NCBI GenBank assembly: GCA_022361115.1
Contig: JAKSBL010000286.1
Coordinates: 1 to 43,475, forward strand
Direction of reading: 5' to 3'
DNA: 43,475 nt
From: Spirochaetota bacterium
Lineage (GTDB): Bacteria > Spirochaetota > GWE2-31-10
The notes beneath the pieces are model-generated. The model did no database searches. It saw only the letters and a program-made list of their open reading frames with translations, and had not been told where the DNA came from. The translations under genes were made by a program, and so were the position numbers. Every line of letters begins with the position of its first letter. Positions within the stretch are counted from its first letter, which is position 1. Shown one piece after another: positions 36,591 through 43,475 of the stretch.

Positions 36591-39052
36591 TTTTTTGTGT
36601 CTTTCATATTAATTTCTAAAGGTTTAACCCTCCAAATATCTTTGGCATATTCGCTAATCGTTCTGTCGGTAGAGAATTTTCCCATATTTGCTACATTAAA
36701 TATAGCTTTTTTGGTCCATTTTTCCTGATCCCGGTATTCTTCAGATATTCTTTTTTGGCACTCTAAGTAGGATTGAAAATCTGCCATATGCATATATGTA
36801 TCATTTTTTATTAAAATATCAACCAAAGGTTGAAAAAGGGCTGGATTTTCTGGAGAAAAAAAGCCGCAGGAGATGAGATCAACCACCTTCTTTAATAAAG
36901 GATTATTTTGATAGTAATCATAAGGATTGTAACCTTCTGCCCGGAGTTTTTCTACTTCTTCCACTTTTAAACCAAAGATAAAAATATTATCATCACCAAC
37001 TTCTTCAGCAATTTCAATATTTGCACCATCCAGAGTCCCGACAGTTAATGCTCCATTTAAAGCAAACTTCATATTTCCAGTCCCGCTGGCTTCTTTTCCT
37101 GCAGTTGAAATCTGTTCTGATAAATCAGAAGCTGGAAAAATTTTTTCAGCTAAAGAAACCCGGTAATTCGGTAGAAAAACAACTTTGATTTTGTTTTGAA
37201 TTGCTGGATCATGATTTACAATTGCTGCAATACTATTAATTAATTTAATAATAAGTTTGGCAATGTAATAACCTGGAGCTGCTTTGGCACCAAAAATAAA
37301 GGTTCTAGGAACAAAATTCGGATCAGGATTACTCTTTAAATCAATATACATAGCAACGATGTGAATAGCATTTAAAAGTTGTCTTTTATATTCATGAAGT
37401 CTTTTGACTTGAACATCAAAAATGGAATTGGTATCAACTTCAATCCCGGTTTCTTTCTTAATGATATCAGCTAAAATTTCTTTATTTTCTTTTTTGATTT
37501 TTTGCCATTCTTTCACAAAAGCCTTATCTTCAACTAATTTTTCTAAATTTTTTAGTTCATAGAGGTCTGTAATCCATTTATTGCCGATTTTATCAGTGAT
37601 TAGTTCAGAAAGCTTGGGATTGGATTTTAAAAGCCAGCGGCGTTGAGTAATACCGTTTGTCTTGTTATTAAATCGCTGTGGAAAAATTTCATAAAAATCT
37701 TTTAAAACTTTACTTTTTAAGAGTTCTGAATGGAGTTCTGCAACACCATTGGTCGAATGGCTGCCAATCATGGCTAAAAAGGCCATTCTAACATAACGTT
37801 CTCCGCTTTCATCAATAATGGAAACCCTTCTTAATCGATCCACATCTCCTGGAAACTGCATAGAAACATGGGTTAAAAAATCATAATTTATTTTATAAAT
37901 AATTTGCATAATCCTTGGGAGAAGCTGTTCCATCATACCAACGGGCCATTTTTCCAAAGCTTCTGGTAATAAAGTATGATTTGTATAAGCAAAAGTTTTT
38001 ATAGTAATATCCCAGGCTTCATCCCAGCCTAAGCGGTGTTCATCCACTAAAAGACGCATCAATTCTGGTACAGCAATTGCAGGGTGGGTATCATTTAACT
38101 GAATGGCAACTTTGTCCGGGAATTTTTTAAATTCATCATTATATTTTAAAAATCTTCGAATAATATCCTGAAGACTGGCACTAACAAAAAAGTACTGCTG
38201 CTGTAATCTTAAAACTTTTCCCATTACCGTTAAATCATTTGGATAAAGTACTTTGGAAATGTTTTCCCATTTATTTTTTTCTTCAACAGCTTCAATATAA
38301 TTTCCCATATTAAACTCATGAAGGTTAAATTGGTTCGTGGCCTTTGCTGTCCAGAGGCGGAGTGTATTAACTGTATCATTACCATAACCAGGGATAGGGA
38401 TGTCATAGGGGATGGCAAAAACATCTTCTGTATCTTCCCAGCGGTAGCGGGTAACACCAAAAGGGTCCTGAAACTCTTTTACCCAACCATAAAATCGAAT
38501 GCGCATTTCAAATTCTGGCCGTTCAATTTCCCAGGGGTTACCGAGTTTCAACCAATTATCTGGTTCTTCGACTTGATAACCATTGGTTATAGATTGATTA
38601 AAAATACCATAATCATAACGAATTCCATACCCATTACAAGGCAATTTTAACGTTGCCATGGAATCAAGAAAACAGGCTGCTAATCTTCCTAAACCCCCAT
38701 TACCTAAACCGGCATCTTTTTCTTCCTCCCGGATGATAGACAAATCCAATCCCAATTCTTTCATGGCTTCTTCACATTCCTCAAAAATGTCTAAATTGAT
38801 TAAGCTGTTTCCCAATGTTCGGCCCATTAAAAATTCCAGTGAAAGGTAATAGGCTCTTTTTTTGTTGGATTTATAATAGGTTTGCTGTGTTTTAATCCAG
38901 CGTTCGATCATCATGTCCCGAATCACTAAAGATAAGGCAAAAAAATTATCATGGTCTGTAGCAGTGTATTCGTCTTTTGCTAATGAATATTTACGGTGTT
39001 CCAAAAATTGACTTTTAATTTTCTCCACTATATCCTTTTTTAATGTTTTCAT
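36587..39052 (-). CDS. glgP: Glycogen/alpha-glucan phosphorylase
   Basis: A cytoplasmic PLP enzyme releasing glucose-1-phosphate from glycogen, starch or maltodextrin. The family-defining regions are present: YLSLEFLMGRTLGN, GNGGLGRLAACFLDS, QLNDTHPA, NGITQRRW, and the PLP-lysine segment EASGTGNMKFALNGALTVG. The open frame extends to 39097, but AGGAG lies eight bases before the ATG at 39052 (protein beginning MKTLKKD), and the -10 box at 39102-39107 leaves no leader for the longer form. The preferred product is 821 residues, normal for the family. It works with the secreted pullulanase in alpha-glucan use. Confidence 0.96.
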   Translation of the reverse strand: MKTLKKDIVEKIKSQFLEHRKYSLAKDEYTATDHDNFFALSLVIRDMMIERWIKTQQTYYKSNKKRAYYLSLEFLMGRTLGNSLINLDIFEECEEAMKELGLDLSIIREEEKDAGLGNGGLGRLAACFLDSMATLKLPCNGYGIRYDYGIFNQSITNGYQVEEPDNWLKLGNPWEIERPEFEMRIRFYGWVKEFQDPFGVTRYRWEDTEDVFAIPYDIPIPGYGNDTVNTLRLWTAKATNQFNLHEFNMGNYIEAVEEKNKWENISKVLYPNDLTVMGKVLRLQQQYFFVSASLQDIIRRFLKYNDEFKKFPDKVAIQLNDTHPAIAVPELMRLLVDEHRLGWDEAWDITIKTFAYTNHTLLPEALEKWPVGMMEQLLPRIMQIIYKINYDFLTHVSMQFPGDVDRLRRVSIIDESGERYVRMAFLAMIGSHSTNGVAELHSELLKSKVLKDFYEIFPQRFNNKTNGITQRRWLLKSNPKLSELITDKIGNKWITDLYELKNLEKLVEDKAFVKEWQKIKKENKEILADIIKKETGIEVDTNSIFDVQVKRLHEYKRQLLNAIHIVAMYIDLKSNPDPNFVPRTFIFGAKAAPGYYIAKLIIKLINSIAAIVNHDPAIQNKIKVVFLPNYRVSLAEKIFPASDLSEQISTAGKEASGTGNMKFALNGALTVGTLDGANIEIAEEVGDDNIFIFGLKVEEVEKLRAEGYNPYDYYQNNPLLKKVVDLISCGFFSPENPALFQPLVDILIKNDTYMHMADFQSYLECQKRISEEYRDQEKWTKKAIFNVANMGKFSTDRTISEYAKDIWRVKPLEINMKDTKK

Positions 39053-39101
39053 TACAAGCTCTCCTGCTTTAATAGTTTGTTTTGTTAATAAATCCAAATT
39101 T

Positions 39102-39130
39102 ATTTTAAAAGAATGTCATAAAAAGTGCAA
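39102..39130 (-). promoter_or_regulatory. Sigma-70 promoter of glgP
   Basis: On the minus strand TTGCAC (39130-39125) and TAAAAT (39107-39102) are spaced by 17 bases, with an expected start near 39095. Confidence 0.55.
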
Positions 39131-39184
39131 CTTTTTTATTGTTTTTCTTGTGCACAAAAAAGCCATGCAATTTTTTTCCTAATT

Positions 39185-39754
39185 TCAGATTAATAAATTT
39201 GCTGGGATTACATCCTCAATTTTTTTAGTTTGATCATAATAATGATCGATTATTTTTTTTATAATGACTGAAAGCTCAGGATCTGTACCATAAGAGGAGT
39301 CTCTTAAATTCTCAATAATCTCCAAGGCAATATTTTGGATATTTTTATCAGTGTGAATCAGATATTTACCAATATGATAAAGATCAGAAACACTTAACTG
39401 ATATAATTGAAAACCAGAACGATCTGAATGATATTGTGAATCCAGTACACCTAAACAAGCTAAAATAGTATTGGGTAATAATGTGTGAGGCTGATGATGA
39501 ATTAAAAGACTTAAGGTCTGTTGGATTAAGTCTCCAGTAGCTTTAAATTTGCAAAAAAAGGAGAGAGCTTGTCGATTACTGAATAATTTTTCAGTAGCCT
39601 CAGGGATATTGCGATTTAATATTTTGATAAAAAGAGAATAATTAGTCTGGTTTATTGTCACTGTGGTAAGGTATCCGGCAAAAGCAATAATTCCAGACTG
39701 CGCTTCTTGACTATTGTCCCGAAGCATACTATCCAGCATTTCAGCAGAAAACAT
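39185..39754 (-). CDS. Helical protein of unknown function
   Basis: A 189-residue soluble protein with no signal peptide or membrane segment. The predicted structure is all-helical, with Leu-rich helices that could form a short HEAT/ARM-like solenoid (for example SDLYHIGKYLI, NIQNIALEIIENLRD). No family was recognised. The start is supported by AGAGGA seven bases upstream. It is divergent from lnt and 132 bases upstream of the glgP start in the same direction, but glgP has its own promoter. Confidence 0.65.
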   Translation of the reverse strand: MFSAEMLDSMLRDNSQEAQSGIIAFAGYLTTVTINQTNYSLFIKILNRNIPEATEKLFSNRQALSFFCKFKATGDLIQQTLSLLIHHQPHTLLPNTILACLGVLDSQYHSDRSGFQLYQLSVSDLYHIGKYLIHTDKNIQNIALEIIENLRDSSYGTDPELSVIIKKIIDHYYDQTKKIEDVIPANLLI

Positions 39755-39814
39755 GGCAATCCTCTTCTGGTTGTAAAAAACTAGTTATTCTGATAATTCT
39801 TGAACATATTTTGC

Positions 39815-39842
39815 TTGACACTATACATTAATATTATATGAT
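39815..39842 (+). promoter_or_regulatory. Sigma-70 promoter of lnt
   Basis: Consensus TTGACA at 39815-39820 and TATGAT at 39837-39842 with 16-base spacing. A start near 39849 gives a short leader of about 50 bases before ATG 39899. Confidence 0.6.
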
Positions 39843-39898
39843 GAGCTGTATTAGAATGGTAAAAAATTTAGTATTTTTTTTTGGAAAAAGTTAGGATT

Positions 39899-41992
39899 AT
39901 GGAAGAAATCGTAAAAAAATATATTTATGAAATAAAACCGGTTTATAAAATACTTGCCTTTTTTTTCTTTGGTTTTTTATGGGCCCTAGCCAATGTAGGG
40001 TATTCGGTTGCCTTGTTAACCTGGTTTGCATTTGTCCCTTTTTTGTTTTTGATTAAATATGAAAACATGAAAAGAGGAGTATTGCTTTCTTTTATCTTTG
40101 GCTTTACAGTCTATATTTTTAATCTTTGGTGGATGATGAATCCGTTTCTTGCTTATTTTGATTTAAATAATCAATTTTTAACTGGTTTAGCCTTAGGTTT
40201 ACTCGTTGTGTGTGGATTATCAGCTTATTTTGGTTTTTCCTACTCATTAATTTTTTTGATCTCTCGCTTTATCACCTACCGAAAAAATAAAAAACTCTTT
40301 TATTTGGTGGTCCCTGTTGTATATACAGTAGTTGATTATTTTTATCCTAAACTTTGGGCAGACCAATTAGGGTATTCTCAATATGTTTTTTTTCACTTTT
40401 CTCAGGTGGCAGATATTTTTGGGGTTTCCTTTATCTCATTATTAATTGTTTTTAGCAACTGTGCAATCATTGATTTGATAGAGGCAATCTGGTATAAAAA
40501 GAATGTTTTCAAACATGGAGCCATGTTTGTGGTGGTCATTGCTCTGGTTATTTCCAGTAGTATATATGGAATTTTTCGTTATCGTAATATTTTAGAAAAA
40601 ATTGAACAGAGTGAAAAGGTAAAAGTTGGCTTGGTTCAGGGAAATCTGACTGGATTTGACAAGATGACCATTCCTAATTCATTTACTATTGATAAATATA
40701 ACCGATTAGCTGAAGAACTATTAGAGGAAGACCTGGATATTATGGTTTGGCCGGAAACAGTTATTCCCGCAACTTATTCGTCAGCAAAAATGGATTTTAG
40801 TAATGTGAAAAAGTTTAAAAAATTTCCTCTTTTATTCGGTACGCATATTGTAGAAGAACATGAAGATGGGGACGATGAATATTATAATTCATTGGTTTTA
40901 TTATCTGAAAATCAACAAAAATTAGATTCCTATTATAAAATGCAATTACTGCCCTTTATTGAAGATATGCCTCTTGATTTTATCTTAGGTCCTGTTTTAC
41001 AACTTTATTCTGCCGGAGAGTTTTCACGAGGTAAAGATTATAAATTACTCCATTTAGATAAAATGAAAATTGCAGCAAATATTTGTTATGAAGCCCTCTT
41101 TGCCAATCATATTAGAAAATCACTCTCTGTCGGAGAAGAACGGGCAAATATTCTTATCAATGCAACCAATGACTCCTGGTATGGCCGGTCTATTGAACCG
41201 ATGATGCATTTGCACATTGCCGGTATGCGCGCTATTGAGAATCGAATTTTTTTAGTTCGTTCAACTTGTACTGGTCATTCAGCAGTTTTTAATGCTGCAG
41301 GAGAATTAATAAATCCAACTAATCAAAAATCAAAAGAATGGTTTGAAAAGCAAGGTGAAAATCTGATAAAAAAAGCGGAAAAATTGATTTCTTTAAGTTC
41401 TCAAACAGCTCAAACCCTTTTATTAAAGGAAAAAGAACTTATTATTAGTTTGAAACAAAAAGAAAAATTTAACAAAGAGGAACTGGTAAAGACTTTTCAG
41501 TTTCTTGATGAATTTTCCAGGCAAATCTTAATAAATTATCCGGAGTATAAAACAGAAGCTAAGCGGATTAGCAAGTATAAAGAAAGGCTTATCAATTTTT
41601 TAATAAAAATAGATTCTAAATCTGAAGTAAATCTTGAAAATCTGGTGTTAGATCGAGTTTTAAATATTAACAAATACATAAGCAGGATAGAGAAGAAATC
41701 AAAAGGCCTGAGAAAAACCGGAAAAAATCTTACGAACTTACGCGAATCCGATCTGGACCAATATATTTCACCCTTATTCTTTGAAGATACTACTGTTTAC
41801 CAGGCTGCTTTGATGGAAGATGAGACCATTTTTAACCTGGGCGGGTGGATTTTTATTTATATACTGGCCATTGGATTATTGATAAATTTAATCATTATTT
41901 TTGTGGTTCGCTTTTATAAAATTCAAGCAAAGCGTAGAGCTATTAAAGAAATTCAGGAGAGGAGAAAAATAATTCAACTCTGGCTGGATTAA
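39899..41992 (+). CDS. lnt: Apolipoprotein N-acyltransferase with a long helical insertion
   Basis: An inner-membrane enzyme that adds the third acyl chain to lipoproteins. About six N-terminal membrane segments (to about 225) precede a nitrilase-type domain with predicted catalytic residues E286 (WPET), K347 (YYKMQLLPF) and C396 (NICYEALF). About 150 charged, helical residues (about 472-622) interrupt the domain between its penultimate part (NAAGELINPT) and the final strands (ISPLFFEDTTVYQAAL), before a last membrane span at about 645-665. The length of 697 is far above the usual 500-540. The frame extends upstream to TTG 39881, but ATG 39899 is preferred. The lipoproteins in this window are its likely substrates. 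Confidence 0.9.
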   Translation: MEEIVKKYIYEIKPVYKILAFFFFGFLWALANVGYSVALLTWFAFVPFLFLIKYENMKRGVLLSFIFGFTVYIFNLWWMMNPFLAYFDLNNQFLTGLALGLLVVCGLSAYFGFSYSLIFLISRFITYRKNKKLFYLVVPVVYTVVDYFYPKLWADQLGYSQYVFFHFSQVADIFGVSFISLLIVFSNCAIIDLIEAIWYKKNVFKHGAMFVVVIALVISSSIYGIFRYRNILEKIEQSEKVKVGLVQGNLTGFDKMTIPNSFTIDKYNRLAEELLEEDLDIMVWPETVIPATYSSAKMDFSNVKKFKKFPLLFGTHIVEEHEDGDDEYYNSLVLLSENQQKLDSYYKMQLLPFIEDMPLDFILGPVLQLYSAGEFSRGKDYKLLHLDKMKIAANICYEALFANHIRKSLSVGEERANILINATNDSWYGRSIEPMMHLHIAGMRAIENRIFLVRSTCTGHSAVFNAAGELINPTNQKSKEWFEKQGENLIKKAEKLISLSSQTAQTLLLKEKELIISLKQKEKFNKEELVKTFQFLDEFSRQILINYPEYKTEAKRISKYKERLINFLIKIDSKSEVNLENLVLDRVLNINKYISRIEKKSKGLRKTGKNLTNLRESDLDQYISPLFFEDTTVYQAALMEDETIFNLGGWIFIYILAIGLLINLIIIFVVRFYKIQAKRRAIKEIQERRKIIQLWLD

Positions 41993-42041
41993 AGGTTGTT
42001 TAAAATGATAAATCTTTAATAATTAATGATAGAGAAAGCAA

Positions 42042-43475
42042 ATGAAAAATAAAATCACTATTCTTATCTTTTTATTGATTATTCTTTTTCAAAATTATTC
42101 TGACCAGTGGCGGATTAATAAGAGTTCTAACTATCTAAGAATTACAGATTGTATTATCAGAGATATTGATGGGGATCAAATTGATGAAATTATCATAGCT
42201 TCCTATTCATTTAAAGGGAAGTTTATAGATATTTACCGTTTAAAAAATGGTCAGCTGTTATTATTAGATAAAAAAAAGGTTCCAAAGCAAACTATTTTTT
42301 TTGATGTAGGTGATATTGATAATGACAAAAAAACAGATATCGTTTTTTTAGCTAGTGATGGCCTCTATTTTTCACCGATTTCAGAAAATCTTCGTTTACC
42401 CAATGTGCCTGATTTTTATACAGAAACTCCAAAAGATCAGGTCAGTCAGTACCGTTATATTCCCCACATACACTCTGAACTGGTAGTTTCTCAACCAGAG
42501 TTGTTAGCTGATGTTCCTTTAGTTGTTGATTTAGATGGAAATGGAACGAATGAGCTGATAATAGAAAACATCCGGGCTATTGAGATTTATGATACTAAGA
42601 ACTTTAAGAAAACAGCTACTATAGATTTAGAGTCTATCCTGGAATTTTCTCTCGTTCCTGGTCAAATTTACCCCCATTATATCTTTTATACATTACCCAT
42701 TATTCAGATAACGGATATTGATAATGATAATAAAAAAGAAATTATTACAAAGTTTCCGCGTTCAATGAATATTTACAGCCATCAGGGTATTAACAATTGG
42801 CAATTAAAAAAAAGAGTGATAGTAAATGAGGATAATGTCTATTTTTTATCTGATTCATTTGTGAAATTTTCTTTCCCTGTGATTGAAGATTTGAATGGCG
42901 ATCACATAAAAGAATTGATTATCTCTTCTGCAAATTTGGATATGCCGCGCTTGAGATTTGAGGCAGTCGGAGATGTCTATTATTTTAATAAAGAAGATAT
43001 TTCTCGTCATACCAATAGCCGGATTGTGGTAAAGGGAATTCCTCTCAACCTTCCCCGTTTTTTTCATATCAGCAGTATGAAAAATAAAGATTTACTGGTG
43101 CCGGCTATTCCATTTAACCTGTTTTCCATATTTGGTATCCTTTCGGGACAGGGTAATATAGATGTGCCTTTTCTTTATTATCAACAATCTGATAATGGTT
43201 CTTATGAAGATTTTAAACCAAAAAAAGCCTTTGAAATTCCTTTTCGTATCGAAAATATTATGTCATTTGTAGAAGAAGTGCCTTTTGATCAATACCAAAA
43301 AGGGAAATTTCCTGATTTTTACTATTTTGATCATAAATTAAAAGATAAAAAAGTAAATATTTTACATTATTATTATGGTAAAAAATCATATGCTGATGAA
43401 GTGATTGCTACACTTGATATTCCTGCTTATACTCCTGAACTTCCGGCAAATTTGAAGTTAGGAAATTTTACGAAT
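42042..43475 (+). CDS. Exported FG-GAP/VCBS repeat protein (partial, runs off the window)
   Basis: The frame is open from ATG 42042 to the window edge (478 codons, no stop). A hydrophobic N-terminal segment (about 5-17) suggests a signal peptide or anchor. Five calcium-binding loops of the integrin-alpha/FG-GAP type recur: DIDGDQIDE (41), DIDNDKKTD (91), DLDGNGTNE (163), DIDNDNKKE (225) and DLNGDHIKE (283), each followed by a hydrophobic strand. This pattern indicates a calcium-stabilised beta-propeller outside the cytoplasm. It starts 49 bases after lnt, probably in the same transcript. The function is unknown; envelope or adhesion roles are typical of the fold. Confidence 0.8.
   Translation, partial: MKNKITILIFLLIILFQNYSDQWRINKSSNYLRITDCIIRDIDGDQIDEIIIASYSFKGKFIDIYRLKNGQLLLLDKKKVPKQTIFFDVGDIDNDKKTDIVFLASDGLYFSPISENLRLPNVPDFYTETPKDQVSQYRYIPHIHSELVVSQPELLADVPLVVDLDGNGTNELIIENIRAIEIYDTKNFKKTATIDLESILEFSLVPGQIYPHYIFYTLPIIQITDIDNDNKKEIITKFPRSMNIYSHQGINNWQLKKRVIVNEDNVYFLSDSFVKFSFPVIEDLNGDHIKELIISSANLDMPRLRFEAVGDVYYFNKEDISRHTNSRIVVKGIPLNLPRFFHISSMKNKDLLVPAIPFNLFSIFGILSGQGNIDVPFLYYQQSDNGSYEDFKPKKAFEIPFRIENIMSFVEEVPFDQYQKGKFPDFYYFDHKLKDKKVNILHYYYGKKSYADEVIATLDIPAYTPELPANLKLGNFTN

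Noticed and set aside
38318-38650. A 110-codon plus-strand frame inside glgP
   Set aside because: It is antisense to a highly conserved part of glycogen phosphorylase and is a shadow of its codon use.
39053-39097. Fifteen extra N-terminal codons of glycogen phosphorylase
   Set aside because: They contain the ribosome binding site for ATG 39052 and sit next to the -10 box, leaving no leader for the longer form.
1-43475. tRNA, rRNA, CRISPR, prophage or insertion sequence features
   Set aside because: None could be recognised by eye: no cloverleaf-like segment, no regularly spaced repeat array, no transposase or integrase gene. A tRNA or covariance-model scan would be needed to exclude small RNAs fully.

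Overview
The window is AT-rich chromosomal DNA from a diderm bacterium. It encodes apolipoprotein N-acyltransferase, several lipobox lipoproteins, a SurA-like foldase and an outer-membrane-barrel-like protein. The gene content (def-fmt-PASTA followed by a membrane class III cyclase, an ECF/FecR unit, a TolB-like protein with a barrel, many exported beta-propeller and FG-GAP proteins) and low GC suggest an anaerobic, saccharolytic Spirochaetota member or a similar deep diderm lineage. This placement is inference; no rRNA or tRNA gene is present to fix it. No phage, insertion sequence, CRISPR array or other obvious mobile element was seen.

Layout. 1-2070: the tail of one chitinase-like gene and a complete GH18 chitinase lipoprotein whose last 79 bases are identical to that tail, then a strong terminator. 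2359-3954: a short ComEC-type channel. 4048-7750, minus strand: a three-gene overlapping unit with a TolB-like barrel protein, an ECF sigma factor and a FecR/PQQ-propeller membrane protein. 8049-10005: two divergent lipoprotein genes, one of them a seven-bladed propeller with a hairpin in its leader. 10229-12832: a Cache-PAS-nucleotidyltransferase with a 20-base A tract inside the gene. 12932-15436: a secreted pullulanase under a promoter overlapped by a 22-bp perfect palindrome. 15514-15789: acylphosphatase.

16271-20555 is a plus-strand unit: def, fmt, a PASTA membrane protein and an adenylate/guanylate cyclase. A possible small RNA with a C-rich apical loop follows at about 20721-20806. A SurA-like foldase faces it. 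22554-28241 is a tightly coupled protein quality-control operon, tig-clpP-clpX-lon, with 4-base overlaps throughout, followed by a 2-hydroxyacid dehydrogenase.

29199-39754 is mostly minus strand: a Na/Pi cotransporter with a PhoU-like tail overlapping a degenerate Fic-like gene, PlsC, a CheY receiver fused to a NrtA-like solute-binding domain, an Atg22-like MFS transporter, a PAP2 phosphatase, a small exported Sm-like protein overlapping glycogen phosphorylase, and an unknown helical protein. 39899-43475, plus strand, carries Lnt with an unusual insertion and an FG-GAP repeat protein that runs off the window.

Together the genes point to glucan and chitin use (chitinase, pullulanase, glycogen phosphorylase), envelope biogenesis and proteostasis, with several unusual sensory proteins. 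The best candidates for new biology are the receiver/solute-binding fusion, the possible C-rich-loop small RNA, the exported Sm-like protein, the Lnt insertion and the two homopolymer tracts that could make expression switchable.
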